Positions 47,921 through 64,000 of a DNA stretch of 64,000 bases are shown in pieces (position 1 is the first letter of the stretch; each line of letters starts with the position of its first letter). Below the pieces are notes generated by a model. It saw only the letters and a list, made by a program, of their open reading frames with translations, was not told the origin of the DNA and did no database searches. The stretch comes from Utricularia gibba (taxonomy: Eukaryota > Streptophyta > Magnoliopsida > Lamiales > Lentibulariaceae). Where the stretch lies: NCBI GenBank assembly GCA_002189035.1, contig NEEC01000025.1, positions 124,001-188,000 of the forward strand, in the 5' to 3' direction. A program made the position numbers and the translations under genes.

Positions 47921-50900
47921 CTACCTCATCTGAAAGTTGAGTGATCTGATGCAGTATGCATACATGAAGGCGAAGAAGACACTAAATCCGATCAGAATCA
48001 CAGCCACAGGTCCCATGAAGTTGGGATCATATCCAAAATGGCCACGAATGTATTGGCTGATGGGCTGTGGTGCACTCATCCCAGCCACGGTTATGGTCTC
48101 CTGCACATCCCCATACTGTCCGATGATCAGGCCGTAGACGGTCCAGGCCACAGGGCAAATGTAGTAGTACCAAATCCACCACCCAGGAATCCTCTGCGAA
48201 GAGAGGAGCAAGATTTTAAGGCCATGGATATTCTGCATTGTGAATGGTTATGATAAGTTGGAACTGAAAGGTAAACTTACTGGTCTGGGGATGAAGAAGC
48301 CTGAGAAGAGATTGAAAAGGGCGTAGAAAGCTGCCGCGAAAATGGATGCCACTTGGTGGTTTGGGGTGATGGAGACGGTCATCATTCCATAGTATGTGAA
48401 GTAGAGGAAGGAGAAGAAGGAAACGAAGTAAAACCAGAAGAACTTCGCTGCTGTCCACTCGAAGCTAACCATGGCATATACGATAACGGTGTAGAAAGCT
48501 GCTTGAATCAGGACGTATGGTATTTCTACCAGGACCTACACAAGAAAGCACCAGCCTTGTCAAAAAAAAAAAAAAAAATGTCATCAAACCAAGGTGATCT
48601 GTTTTTTGGTGTCTCTGATATTTCACCTGTGCCATGGCATATGGAATTGCAGAGTACATTCCGGCGGCTCTTTCCCTATAAAACACCATCCGTTCTATGG
48701 AAACAACCGGCTGTACTGTTGCGCAATTGCTGATCCCACAAAATAAAACAGCAGCATACATAGCTCCGATGACTGTCAAAAGATCTGTATCAGACCCCCT
48801 GAGGAATGGGAAGGAATGAGTTAGAAACAAGCATTCTTCTGGCACAAGAGCTTGAATTTGTAAATTGATACAGACCTTCTTGTCCCGACTCTCCAGAATA
48901 TGGTACCAACAAGTAGTGCACAGCAGAAAGTGAAGAAGTATCTAACAAGATTGTATTCGGGGCTTCTCCAGTAAGTCCACCATTGCTTCCAAATGCAATA
49001 ATTCAATTGCCCCCATGATGATTGGGTATACTGTGTGTCAAAATACAAGTCTTTTGCACCCTGAGCTGGCTTGCTTAAATCTTTCACCAGAACTTTGTTT
49101 CTTCTGGAGATAGCAAGATATCGTATTTGTAAGTAATTCGATCATCTAAAGATACTCAGAACCCACCATACGTAAGTGCTATAGTTACTTACTTGTATAA
49201 ACTAGATGATTTGTAGCACTCTGCAAAATCAACCCCAAGTTTGACTTCTGTAGCTATCGAGGTAGCTTCAAGCATCCATGTAGCTGGATTGTATTTCTCT
49301 TTGATTCTTGGGACTCCAGGGATTCCCTACACCAAAAAGAAAGAGACTTTCATTTGCATCACTCTCCATGAAAACTCTGAGAAACAAATAAAAAAGAGTC
49401 GATTCTTGTGCAGCACCTCAAAGTATTCAATGATTTTCTGAGAATGACGGCCCAAAGGTCCTGCATAGATCACTTGGCCTCCTCGTTTCATCAGAAGAAG
49501 CTAATGAATATGACAAGAGAGTCAAAATGTTTTAGAAAAGATGAACCATTTCAGTGTAAAAGAAATTTTTAGAAGGCTAACAGATCCGTTACCTCATCAA
49601 ACGCTTCAAAAATATCAATGCTTGGTTGATGTATGGTACAAACCACAGTTCTTCCTGTGTCGACGGTATTTCTCACAGTTCTCATCACAATAGCTGCTGC
49701 TCTTGCGTCCAAGCCAGAAGTCGGCTCATCCATGAATATGATAGATGGATTAGCAACAAGTTCAACTGCTATTGTCAATCTTTTTCTCTGTTCTGTTGAT
49801 AATCCGGTGACTCCAGGCATTCCAACAATGGCATCCTTGAGGTTGTCTAGCTCAACCAAGTCCATAACTTCATCCACAAAAGCCTGTATTTGAGGAATGG
49901 AGTGAGTTCTGAGAATAAAAAAAATAATGTTTATAATGCTCTGTTGTTCTTACCATCTTTTGCTCCCTGGTAACTTCTTTAGGGAGCCGGAGGAAGGCTG
50001 AAAAGATCAAAGATTCACGGACAGTTACTTGTGGGGAGTGAATATCATTTTGTTCACAGTATCCTGAGATTCTTGCAAAGGTGTTTTGATTCTTTGGGAA
50101 CCCGGATATTCTAATGTCGCCTTCAATATATCCTCCTGTTTTCCGGCCAGCAAGAACATCCATCAGCGTGGTTTTCCCTGCTCCACTGACTCCCATCAGT
50201 GCAGTCAGAATTCCTGGTCTAAAAGCTCCAGTTACTTCACGAAGTAGCTGAAGTCTATCTTCTGTCACTCCTTGTTCCTTCATTTCCTGTCATACCAAGG
50301 CATTTTCGTTTCATAACAATCAAACATGCTAATTCTATGCCATTCAAAAAGCATCCTTACCGGTGGCATGTCGACAAAGTAGTTTACACTGTCAAAGGAC
50401 ATTGCAAGAGGGGGAAACGGCAGAACCATTCCTCTCTTTGGGCTTATCCGTGTCACTGATTCATTGCTCGACTGTTCATTCTTAGTTTCACCATACACAC
50501 TTGAAAGGCTCCTCATCCTTTGCATTTGCATTTCCACTATAGAGAAGTGATTATCCAAAAAAAGGTAAGAAAACAGAGATTTATACTTTCAAGCATAAGT
50601 TGAACTCATTTGTTTACCTGTCTTGTTCTTGTCAGCACCAGATAAAGATCGACTGTAGGGATTCCTTCCCCTGTGTCTCGACCTCTCTTTGGCTCTGTTT
50701 TCTATTTCCAACTCCAATGCTTCCTCTTTAGAGATTATAGCCTGTGGCTTTCCAAAAGCTAAAGCAGAAGGCAATCAATTTCACATGATATTCAGACAGC
50801 CATACTGAAAAAGACTCATTTGAAGGAGCTTACGGCTAAGATACATGAGGGCAAAGGTGAAAAGAACATTGAATAGAAGAGTGAATCCAACAAGAGCAGC

Positions 50901-53900
50901 AACGCCAATCCAGTACCAATTGTTATCTGTGAAGATGTCGAAGTTTCTCAAAACTTGTGTTCCCAAGCTAGTAGTGTTATCCGCAGCCTACAGGAGATAG
51001 ACACTGTATCAACAAATGATTCATTCCAGAAGAAAATGCTGATGCAAACTCACGAGTCTGTTCATCCATCTAGGTGCAGACATTTCATTGACTGCTATGG
51101 CATTGTAGGTATAACTCAGAGGTGAAACCCAGTACCCCCACCTCCACCAAATGGGAATTCGTTCTGCAGTTCCGTAAAAACACAGGTTCCATTAAATGGA
51201 TGAGAGATGTGAAACATGCAAATTATCACTTACCAAATGCTTACCTCTCGGAAGAATGAAGCCGCCTAATAGAAAAACAAGCAATAGAGTGAGTGCTCCG
51301 CCGGTATTTGCTATGATCATCGTCCTGCAGATCCCTGCTATCAGCCGGAAAATCCCAGCAGCCATTTGTTGTAAAACAAAAATCAGCAAAGACTGCTTGA
51401 AGAACCTGCAAGCAGTCATTGATCATTCAACACACAAATGCAAGAAAAGATCAATCGACAGAAAAAAGAAAGTGGAATCAACCAAACCTGCTGGGATCAG
51501 GGGCAAATCCGATAGTGAAATAAGTGGTAAGCATCCAAACAAGAGTCTCCACCACAGAAATCGGAAGCCTCAACAGAAACGTCGGAAGAGTAAAAGCCCA
51601 CGGCGGGTGAAAAAGAAGATCCCGTTGCTTGAAAAACACGGGTAATCTCTGAATCATCATCGCAAGCTCAGAAAACCCATTGAAAGTATTGCAGACGACG
51701 GAGAAAACGAGTGCGCCGATGAACAACGCGCCGTCCTGCTCGTTCCGTGTTCGCATATTGGTTCTCAAGAAAAGGGTCGCCGTAATCATGGCGACGACGA
51801 AAATCTGCACAGTTTTGAAGACGTAGACGAAGGAGTTCCTCTTGATGAGAAGCCATTCCTTGTCGAAATTTGCCTTGAGAAGCTCTCTTTTGGGAACAGA
51901 ATACTTATCAAAAACCAAAGCTGCTCTGTGGCTTTTGCGCTTCTCGTAAGGAACCGAGAGCTCGTTTTCCAGGCGGAGGCCGACGTGGAAGCGCTTGAAC
52001 TCGGCCGCGAACTCGCTCACCGGAATGTATCTGTACGGCTTGCTCCGATCTGCCCAGTACTGCTCCTGATCTTTCCTCGATGTAACCTATTCATTAACAC
52101 GATTAATTAGTAATCCAAAAGCTAATAAAGCAATTTTGCTTTTCGTGTCGCACTGCATTGGCCGGAATACCTCCTGCAGGAAATCGGCGGCTCCTTTCCT
52201 TTCGGGGCACTTGAACCCGCACGATTCGAAGAAGCTGATGATGTGTTCGCGGGGTCCCTGGTACACAATCTGTCCTTCGGAGAGAAGAACGACGTCGTCG
52301 AAGAGTTCGAATGTCTCCGGCGGCGGCTGCAGCAGCGACATGAAGACGGTGGCCTCCGTCAAATGCACGATCTGCTGCAAGCATTTAACTATCTGAAACG
52401 TCGTCGAGCTGTCGAGCCCCGTCGATATCTCGTCCATGAACAACGTCTTTGTTGGTCCCACGATCATCTCCCCTGTTACAACCATACATCGCTTTTCTTC
52501 AGCATACGCAGGCCTCAAACTCTAAAAACTCCCGAACCACAAACCTGTAGTGACACGCTTCTTTTGGCCACCGGAGATTCCCCTGATCATCTCATCGCCG
52601 ACCAAGGTGTCCTTGCAAATATCAAGCCCCAGTATCTGCAATTTTGATGCATTTCATTGGCATCGTCGCAAACTTCGCCGTCGGAAAAAAAAACCCAAAA
52701 AAGTCGGACGGAAAAAGATCAACCTTAAGAATGTAGTCTGTAATGAGGCTGCTTTCCAATCCTTCCAAAGCAGTTGCCTTCATGAAAAGGTCCACTTCCG
52801 CATCCGGGAAAATGCCGGCTTCTCTTTCTCTTCGGGCAAGCTCTGTCATGAGATCTGTAGGTACAGACACGGTGGGGCTAAAAATCACTATTTCTTGAAC
52901 AGAGTAACATCGCCGGAGAATGAAATCCAATCCGTACCGTATCTTGATCCAACTCCCAGGCATCTTGCTGAGAAATCTAGCGTTTCCTTCACTGTCATCT
53001 CACCCAAGTGCACGTCATTTTGACTTATGAACGCCGATGTTTTCTGTGGCACGAATTCCTTCAACGTATGGCCGTTGTACGTTATTTCTCCCTTTCTCTG
53101 CAATAATGCCAGAAAAATATGATTCCGTATTCTGAATTATTAAAACGCAGGTGTGAAAAGGAAGAAGTATACCTTCAATGACTTGTCCAATTTTCCGGCG
53201 AGAGCCAACAAAAGGGTTGTTTTCCCGGAAGACGGAGGGCCCAGAAGAAGAGTCATCCTGTGACGTTGAGACAACACAACTGTGTCAGTCTAGGAAGGAA
53301 AAAATCGTCAACGATGAAAAATTTAAGAAATAGCATCATCACACCTGGATGGCTTGATGATCCCGGAGACATCTTTGAGTATAATAAGCTTCGTCTTCTT
53401 GGCTGCTCTGATCCCGCATAAGCTCAATGCCGATTCGCCCAGGTTGCGAGCCACGTTGAGCAGCGTCGGCAGTGCTCTGTCTCCAACGAAGCAGTCGGCC
53501 TCCACCGTCAGGTTCTCGTATCGGACTTCCACGGTCGGCAGCGATATTCCGACCCTATGATTCAAATGAAGTGAAACACATTAACCAGAAGGAAGGATTG
53601 GCGTAGGTTCTACGACAAGGTGGTGGCTTTGTTGGTGTCCCTTCACCAACCAAGTTTCGACAAGTGGAGACGCCACCACGTTCATATTACTATCATATCC
53701 AATTCTCGGTCAGATAATGGGAACAAAGAGAAACCATGGGCCGGCTGACGGCTACCGGAATCGAACTTACTTGTCGATGCGGTCCCGGAGCTTCATCAAG
53801 AACTTCTCGTTATCCTCTTCAGCCACCTTGAAAAACCTATCGATGAACTCTTGCCTCTCGTTCACGTCCAGGTTTCTGACATCCACCTCCTTGTGAACAA

Positions 53901-54102
53901 CTTGAACATTCCCATTCGTAGCGGTTTCCAGGGATTGCAGCACCGTCTTCCGAAGCCGATCATAGGTGGGGAGCTTCTCCAGCGCCGCCCATCGGAGGGC
54001 CTCCTCATCCTCGTTGGCGCGAGAGCTCCTCCGCGAGGCCGACCCGAAGACATCCTCCACGCTCCAGCTGCCGCGGCTGGACTGCCGCATCCGCCCATCC
54101 AT
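47921..54102 (-). CDS. Full-size ABCG/PDR transporter (ABCG29-like)
   Basis: Plasma-membrane pleiotropic drug resistance ABC exporter, 1473 residues. 21 exons from the start: 53771-54102, 53345-53554, 53173-53257, 52938-53097, 52724-52854, 52545-52635, 52171-52472, 51488-52086, 51245-51405, 51054-51163, 50834-50987, 50618-50758, 50361-50536, 49954-50286, 49593-49883, 49417-49500, 49193-49326, 48876-49103, 48627-48798, 48281-48535, 47921-48193; every junction is GT-AG and in phase. NBD1: Walker [10 protein letters not shown] (187-195), signature [10 protein letters not shown], Walker [14 protein letters not shown]2: GVSGAGKTT (about 916-924), [29 protein letters not shown]. Each is followed by six-helix membrane blocks; PDR boxes such as GDLTMVIG-like [13 protein letters not shown] and [18 protein letters not shown] are present. 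Sequence resembles AtABCG29 (monolignol exporter) most by memory; substrate here is not shown. Confidence 0.96.
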
Positions 54103-54218
54103 CGCCGGACTCACAGAGTTGGTGAACCGGGAGAAGAGAAATCGTTCAGACGTTCAACAACCCCCGACCACCACCACCACCACAATCCGTCTGATGCGTC
54201 GCCAACGCGTCAAAGGTT

Positions 54219-54226
54219 ATTTATAC
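54219..54226 (-). promoter_or_regulatory. TATA box of ABCG gene
   Basis: On the minus strand TAGTATAAATAACC, about 120 bases before the ATG at 54102. Confidence 0.55.
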
Positions 54227-55810
54227 TACCGGGCTATTGTGGGCCCCATAAATATATTAAATTAATAAAATGAGAACTAAAAATGCGCGGGTGGAATATT
54301 TTACATTTTAGCCCCTGGTCTTCTATGTGACCCAGCTGCGTTCATACCTTATGCCAGCTATGAATACTAATTTCCGACAAAAAAATAAATCCAATAAAAA
54401 AATGTTGATTTCTTTTTTCGGGTTGTAAGAACCAACCATCCCCTGAAATAAAACTTTCCATTTTGAGTCTTATTTTATTAAACATATCATTGTGTATGAA
54501 TTAATTTCATGACTGCATAACGCTTGTTTATTACAATGTTCGAATTTCGGGTTTCGGATATGATCCAAAAAAGAAAATTTCATGGAAATTTAAAAGTACC
54601 GAATTTTGATTTTTCAAAAACATGAAGAGATCGAAGGGCCGGGTTTTACTTGGTCGGAGAGAATGGCTCACCAAACGTTCCAAAAAGTCGGCCCCTTTGG
54701 TGGCTGCTGAAAGTGAAAGGGGGAGAAACAATTTAGGTGAAATGAAATGCAAATTACCTGAGATGCAACTCACCCACCCCCAAATCACCTGAAATTCAAT
54801 TATCTTTTTTTTTCCCTTTTTAAATCATGAAATAATGATATAACTGATTTTTTTTTTTTTATTTAGGTTGGTGAAAATACAATTACCCACATTTTTTTAA
54901 GTTGTGGACCCACTACCGTTACACGTGGCAGGCTGACATGCACATGCACATGCACTATCTCCTATCGGGGCCCACTGCTGTGCCATTGGTCAAATATGGA
55001 AGACCAAGTGGACCAATTGGGGAGTAGGTACGCATCACATATACATAGACACATGATCTGGAATTTAGTGAGTGACGCTTATGAGGTTTGGAATAAACGG
55101 TTGGTGGGGAGTTTATTCAACGGATCATGAGTTGGTTAATGGTATTATAGATGTATTTCCATAGTCAATGGCTGCGATTAGAAGATATCTACACAAATTT
55201 TGATGATCCAGAAAATCGAAATAAAAATTAGAGATGTTCAACATGTCAAAAAAAGTTGGTTGACACAAGATCGTAAAATCAAACATGAAGTTAAAAATAC
55301 ATATCATATATAAATAGAAAAAAATTCTCTATAAATCTCTCTCAAAGTGTCTCTCACGAACCTTGTGTGCATGTATGAAATCCTAAAAAATACAATATCA
55401 AATTTTTTTTTTGAAAGGTCCGAAATAGTTTTTTATAAATAGGTGAATTCTAAAAAATAAATTTATTATTATATAAGATTTGAATATAATAATGATACAT
55501 TTGAATATTATCATATTTAAAAATGATGTATATATTTATATATATATATATATTTATATTTATATACATATAATATCATATATACACTTTTAAATATTTG
55601 AACTTATGTCTTAGTTGCGGGAATCTACTCTCATGTAGATTTATCAGATTTGCTTTGGATAAAGCATACTAGCCCATAGTTGCTACTCTCACTATATTGT
55701 AGATGATGCAATTCAATTATAAATTCAACTACAAGGTTTTTGTTTGTATTTTTATCGTATTATGAATAAATATGTAAATTTTCAATCTTATCATAAGATA
55801 AATTATATAA

Positions 55811-56195
55811 GGGTGCATTTGATTCATGGGATAAAGAGGGATAATTAAGTGGTATATCATTATCATATATTTGGTTACGAATAATGAATTAGTTATCCTC
55901 TATTGTACGGATTTCTTATCCCACAAAAGTAGGATAAAATAATCCGAAGTTATTGGGTGATATTTTTTAATCCCCCTAACAATACCATAAATGAATTTTA
56001 TTTTTTTTTTATTTATAAAAAACTCAATTCAGAAAAATAAGTACATTTTTGTCATTTTAACCATACAAACAATTATCATATTCAAATTATTACAATACAA
56101 ACTAAACACATCAAAATACAATCCCATCTAATCCTATACTACTATCCTACTTAATTTTATCTTGGGATAACTTATCCAACGAACCAAACGTATCC
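55811..56195. mobile_element. PIF/Harbinger-type MITE (385 bp)
   Basis: Terminal inverted repeats: left GGGTGCATTTGATTCATGGG (continuing ATAA), inverted right GGATACGTTTGGTTCGTTGG (continuing ATAA). Both flanks are TAA (55808-55810 and 56196-56198), matching the 3-bp target duplication of this superfamily. The element is non-coding; the internal sequence also mirrors around GGATAA/TTATCC. The G(G/A)GTGCGTTTGGTTC-like terminus is typical of Tourist/PIF elements in plants. Confidence 0.7.
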
Positions 56196-56922
56196 TAAGT
56201 GATTTGCAAAATGCGTATTTGTTTGCGTTCTCATTCGCGAATGCATAACAAAACACTCATTTAGCACGGGACTCATGAGTTGAAATGGATGGATCAAGAT
56301 ATCTCAATGGGAGACGACATTAGGGCTTTGCATTGCATGCATGGGGCTTGGGCCCCTTAAGAACTTGTGAGTATTGACATTTCATGCTCAAATAGACTCC
56401 TTCGTCTAAGTGGCTCTGATACTCCTTCAGTTAAATTAAAATCGATTTGATCGAGTTGAGATCGATCAATCATGCTTTCAACCTGTTTAAAAACCTATAA
56501 CAATGATCGATTTTCGGATCTCTCACAAATCCAAAACATTTTGAAAAAAGGATTATATTCTAAGTTTGCTACTACTATTTGGATATGTTTCTATTTAAGA
56601 ATTAAATATTTAAAATGAATAATATCGTAATTGTGTATCATGATATTTTTTTTAAGATTTGGTGTTCTGGTTTTTATTATTACTTATTTATATTTTGAAA
56701 TTGAGAAGAAAAGGATCATGATTTGATTAAGATGACTGGATACATACAATACAAATATTTTATATATGAATATTTACACTAAAAAAAAAGGGGATAGAGT
56801 GCAGCAGATGCAAGGAAAAAGCATAGGAATCTCATGCTTCAGTCTTCACACATCTCCAAGTGCAAATCTGTCAAGCTTCTGGGAATTAAAAAAGGAACCC
56901 ATTTTGCGGTTGTTGGTTTTCT

Positions 56923-57486
56923 TCAAGAATCTGCTCGAGAAGAAGGTGAATTCTTTGTCTGGCGCTCCAGATCTCGGTAGAACTTCATGATGAACTCTTC
57001 AGCAGCTTCGTCTACACGGTTTTCACCTTCTTCTTCTTCATCTCCGAAGTTATTCAGGGGAAAAGGAGAATCAGAAATCCTCAGCTGCCTCACGGCGGGG
57101 CTGGGTCCGAATCCGGGCAGCGCCGGGGAGGCTGTAGCGCTGTGGAACAGCTCCAGCGCCGCCGCCATATCCAGGGAGTTCTTGCGCTTGATGAGGTGAA
57201 AAGCAGGGTAGAAGTAGGCGGGGCTGCTGCTGCAGCTGAACTCATACTCGTAGTCCAAATCAGCCTCCACCCGGTTGCCATGGGAGCGGCGGGCAGCCGC
57301 GGCGAGGTGGTGGTGGTGCAGGATGAGGCTCTGAAGAAAGGCTTTCCCAGCGAGCTTACTCCGCTTCATCATCAGGCTGAAATCTCTGAGAAGCTTGTGC
57401 TTGGAAATGGAGTTCCGGAGCATCAAGTAGACTACGCGAATCGTCTTCCAGCATCTCTTGGCGATGATCGGAAGATTTTGCTCCAT
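56923..57486 (-). CDS. DUF761-domain protein
   Basis: Single-exon gene of 187 residues. The N terminus MEQNLPIIAKRCWKTIRVVY and KLLRDFSLMMKRSKLAGKA and the C-terminal VDEAAEEFIMKFYRDLERQ are characteristic of the plant DUF761 (cotton-fibre-expressed / Avr9-Cf-9-elicited-like) family. The middle has a His run, and NSLDMAAALELFHSA. DUF761 genes often respond to stress or elicitors, but biochemical function is unknown. The frame extends 30 bases further 5' only from a GTG, so Met at 57486 is the start. Confidence 0.85.
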   Translation of the reverse strand: MEQNLPIIAKRCWKTIRVVYLMLRNSISKHKLLRDFSLMMKRSKLAGKAFLQSLILHHHHLAAAARRSHGNRVEADLDYEYEFSCSSSPAYFYPAFHLIKRKNSLDMAAALELFHSATASPALPGFGPSPAVRQLRISDSPFPLNNFGDEEEEGENRVDEAAEEFIMKFYRDLERQTKNSPSSRADS

Positions 57487-59623
57487 TTTCTTTCTGATCT
57501 GAGCTTCAGGATCCACCGCTCTGGATCTGCGTTTGTGTCCCTCTTGTGAGCCTGCAAAAGAGGGTATTGGTATTTAAAGAAGGATCGAATAGAACAAATA
57601 CCATTACGCAAGCACTTCTTGGAAGCTTCTTCCTTTTTCTTAACCTGCAATTTTCCCACCTTTTTCCTCAATTTTATAAAATGATGAAATACCAATTAGA
57701 AGAAATAATAATATATATTAATATAATAAAAAATGTAACTTTCATGCATAATTACATTCAAATATAAATTCTAGTTTCCTAATTTAATTTTTATTTCAAA
57801 TAGTAGTTTTTTTTCCTCCAGTTGAAGAGCATCATCATCATGTTATCTTGATTGAATTAGTGTAATAAAATAAAATAAACATAAAGATGATTGTCCTGTT
57901 CAATTAGACAACAAATAGCAACTTTAGACCAAAGCCAAAGGGGAGTCCTTTCCCCCCACTTCCTTTAGCATTATTGGGAGGATATTTCTCCCCCCAAAAA
58001 AGCAATGCTTCATGTGCATCAAAGCATGTGTGTAATTTGAATTTTACATTCTAACAAATTCAATTACTTATATTTCGATGCGAAACAAGTAATTTCGTAT
58101 CAACCAAACAAAAGTTTCGTTTTGTGTTATTTTTCAAAAAATATTTTTTGAAAAGTACTTGCAGTTTGTGAATTTTTATTTTCTTAAAAATAGAATTTAT
58201 TTTAAAGTTTTATTATTTTTGAAATATAATTTGTTCATATTTGATAATAAAATTATTTCTAAATTTTTTTTTTCAAAAGCATAACACAGTTCTAAAGAAA
58301 TTAAGACCATATTTGGCAACAAACTTTTCAATATTATAGAAATTAAGGGTACGTACTTGTTTAAAAATAAAAAAATTACACATTATTTATATATGATGTC
58401 AAAATTATTTTTGAAATATTTTATAATTGGTTGGAATCCAAAGTTGAAATCTTTTTTGATGAGTAGAAGTAACGAAACTGGGGCGGGAGTGGGAAAGTTG
58501 AAAGTGAGGTGTCCAAAGGAGGGACCAGAAAAATATCAGGGGCTTGGGTGGGAAGCGACTTTTATGGTCTCGCTTGGGACACGCCTAAAGCGATGGGCTC
58601 CGCCACCCCCGGACACGGACACCTCGCTTTGACGAGTCCCACTTTTCCTACCCCAATGCAACCTTTCCTCCTAAGCAAACTCCATAGCCGTTGGAGGAAC
58701 ACACAACAAGTCCCAAATTCAAAAGCTACACACTCTGGTGGGATTCAGATTTTTTTTTTTCCGAACTTTGATCTTTCATATTCGTATGTTTATCGACTTA
58801 TGAATCGAACACTATAATAAAGAAGTAGAAATCAATGGAGATCTTGTGAAAGTAGAGCACCCTTTAATCAATCATGCATATTTGGGGGGCCAAGTAGAAT
58901 TCTGTGGTGGTGACTCGTTTTAGAAGTGTTCGCTATGGTATTTTGGTTATTGTCCAAAATTTTCGAAATTGAAATATGAAATGATATATTACGGGTTTAT
59001 TTTGTGTTTTTAATATATGTTTTAAATTATGTATAATGGAATCAATTTTATGATTTTATGAAGAAAATTTAATTTTAAATTATAAAATTATTTTGTGGAA
59101 TGAGATATATTTATATTGTAGAATTTAATTTAATATGAAGATATAAATGTATTTTTGAGATATTAAAAATAATATAATTATTTAATTAAAATATTATTTA
59201 ATTATCAAAATGAAATTTTAAGAAATTTAATATTTTTTTAAATTAATTTAATCGATTTTTGTCGATTATCGATTGTCTGTTTGACGTGTCGTCTGTTTGG
59301 TCATTTGGATCAGGATCCGAATACAGAAACGGGTATGGAGCCCATTCGGGTAGGGTCATGGGTCCAAGTTACGGTTGGGTATGAACCTGGGCCGAGGTTT
59401 CTCTCTGAGATGTTGGGTTAGGTGGGCCAACTGAAGCCCAATTAAAATCTGCTGTTCTTCTAGTCTGTTGTAGATTATCCGGTCGCCGGGGTCCAGAGCT
59501 CCGCCGTTTCCGGCCAAGGATTTCCATTTCTCGTCTCCCGCTTGGAGGGGTACTCTTTCGTAATCGTAACGATGAATTCTCGTGAATCGGCGACATGAAG
59601 CATTTTGGATTTTGAACAACTAT
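57487..59623. other. Spacer between DUF761 and FTSHI2 genes (head to head)
   Basis: AT-rich 57700-58450 and 58920-59260 flank a less AT-rich block 58470-58740. TGGGCC elements occur at 59340-59445. No gene supported. Confidence 0.5.
59340..59445 (+). promoter_or_regulatory. TGGGCC elements of FTSHI2 promoter
   Basis: CTGGGCCGAG (59389), GTGGGCCAAC (59422) and AAGCCCAATT (59436), about 185-240 bases before the ATG. Consistent with a nuclear gene for a plastid protein. Confidence 0.5.
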
Positions 59624-63091
<3,468 letters not shown>

Positions 63092-63542
63092 TGGCAGAGA
63101 AGGCAGCTTGGATTACCCTGAATTTTGTGTACAAATTGTGCTAAATGGCAACAGAGAATTTTGATTATCACATCCTTCTGTAAAAAAGACACATTTTGCA
63201 TCTCACCCCAACAAAATTCTATTCCATTCGGTCAAGTTGTGTGATTGCTTTTCAGCACCTGCACATACACCTTATTCTTCTTCTTGCCCGTTCACTTGTT
63301 CTAACACCGGAGAGCCAAAGATCGGAAAAACTGTGACTAACTGTATCTGCTCCCCAAGCCACAGCTACGGGTGTCTAGGAACCATACCACGACCGGATCG
63401 TGCCATTGAGGCTCCAGAATAAAGCCAACGCCTCCAACTGGGTGGCGCTCTCGTGGCAAAGAATCAAGAGGAAGACGGGGCTCAGCAGTGAGAACCATAA
63501 CCTTGCTGCGTTGCTAGAGAGTTGGAAGGTGATTCTACAAAT
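63092..63542. other. Convergent spacer, FTSHI2 and CTLH protein genes
   Basis: Two 3' flanks facing each other. No coding signal or RNA gene seen. Confidence 0.45.
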
Positions 63543-64000
63543 CTACATCTTCAAGAAGTCATTCAAGGAAAAGGGTTGATGGCCATCCTTGCATAGTTCT
63601 TGACTAGCAACCGTCGTCTGCTGTATTAGCCGTTCCATTGTCGAATAGCCAGGGTGCTTGTTGTGTTCAAGGATCGCACAGTTTAGCTTCCTTGCAACTT
63701 CTTGTCTAAGTTCTGGGCTGATCAAGTAAAACATTGGGGACTTCTCAGGTTCTACATATGCAAGAAGAGCCATCAAGTCTTCAAGCTTCTTGACATATTT
63801 CTCCTCTTTCGCAAATGGAAAGAATTTTGACTGTGCAAATCCGAGAGCTTCCTCGATTTTTCTAGAGCGCACAAGCTCGATAAACTGAAGACTCAAAATA
63901 TCAAAGTGAAGATCTTTATTTGCCTCCAACAATCCAGGAACATATTCATCTGTTAACTGAATGGCCTTCGATGCGTTGCCTTCCAACGCAAAATGCAGTA
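63543..64000 (-). CDS. CTLH/CRA (RanBPM-like) domain protein, 5' cut by window
   Basis: C-terminal part of a LisH/RanBPM-type protein. Open to the window edge, so the start and any LisH motif lie beyond 64000. Visible: ALEGNASKAIQLTDEYVPGL and FDILSLQFIELVRSRKIEEA (CTLH), then ALGFAQSKFFPF, EKYVKKLEDLMALLAYVEPE and KSPMFYLISPELRQEVARKL (CRA), with a terminal FSLNDFLKM. Such proteins belong to the CTLH/GID-like E3 ligase or related scaffolds; the best match by memory is the At1g06060-type LisH and RanBPM protein. No splice junction was resolved within this stretch. Confidence 0.82.
   Translation of the reverse strand, partial: LHFALEGNASKAIQLTDEYVPGLLEANKDLHFDILSLQFIELVRSRKIEEALGFAQSKFFPFAKEEKYVKKLEDLMALLAYVEPEKSPMFYLISPELRQEVARKLNCAILEHNKHPGYSTMERLIQQTTVASQELCKDGHQPFSLNDFLKM

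Larger units (their letters stand above)
54103..56922. other. Long spacer upstream of ABCG gene
   Basis: ABCG promoter on the right of 54102, with a TATA box and a (CACCAC)n leader motif near 54170. Further on: a GCACAT/CACATG repeat near 54938-54955, TA runs at 55530-55570, and the MITE at 55811-56195. No gene seen. Confidence 0.5.

Overview
This window is nuclear DNA from a eudicot plant with a fairly compact gene layout. Genes are split by short GT-AG introns (about 70-350 bases). Promoters carry plant TATA boxes or TGGGCC/AAACCCTA elements, spacers are AT-rich, and many families are plant-specific (AUX/IAA, GASA, WNK, pectinesterase with inhibitor domain, DUF761, FtsH-like FTSHI2). I could not name the species. 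I rebuilt 23 protein-coding loci by hand from splice signals and family motifs. Two are cut by the window edges: a PP2C on the left and a CTLH/CRA (RanBPM-like) protein on the right. I saw no rRNA, tRNA, CRISPR array or large transposon.

Layout. 1-8.1 kb: PP2C tail (+), then a minus-strand run of mTERF, ubiquitin-eS31 fusion, cathepsin B-like protease and GASA peptide. 9.2-10.2 kb: a bHLH factor (+). 10.2-15.6 kb is gene-poor and holds a degenerate MITE and an orphan TGGGCC cluster. 15.6-23.8 kb (+): a hexokinase-like gene and two tandem reductase paralogues. 24.2-29.7 kb (-): WNK kinase, a small membrane protein and a PP1 catalytic subunit. 30.5-41.0 kb (+): ribosomal eL13, pectinesterase, an 89-residue acidic protein, an NSR-type RNA-binding protein and ribosomal uL6. 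41.4-57.5 kb (-): PWWP protein, AUX/IAA repressor, a 21-exon full-size ABCG/PDR transporter and a DUF761 protein. 59.6-63.1 kb (+): FTSHI2. The right edge holds the CTLH/CRA protein (-).

The neighbours do not form one pathway; this looks like ordinary mixed euchromatin. Recurring themes are translation (eS31, eL13, uL6), organelle biogenesis (mTERF, FTSHI2) and signalling (PP2C, PP1, WNK, AUX/IAA). The translation and organelle genes share upstream TGGGCC clusters.

The main oddities are three genes that do not read through as given. The PP1 gene and the small membrane protein each need one extra base. The cathepsin B-like gene has two splice donors that are not GT, although its catalytic residues are intact. 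These may be true lesions or residual one-base assembly errors. Others are a hexokinase-like protein with an altered phosphate loop, a duplicated 39-residue block in the WNK tail, GC-AG introns in two genes, and a well-bounded 385-bp PIF/Harbinger-type MITE. I found no clear evidence for a wholly new biological system.
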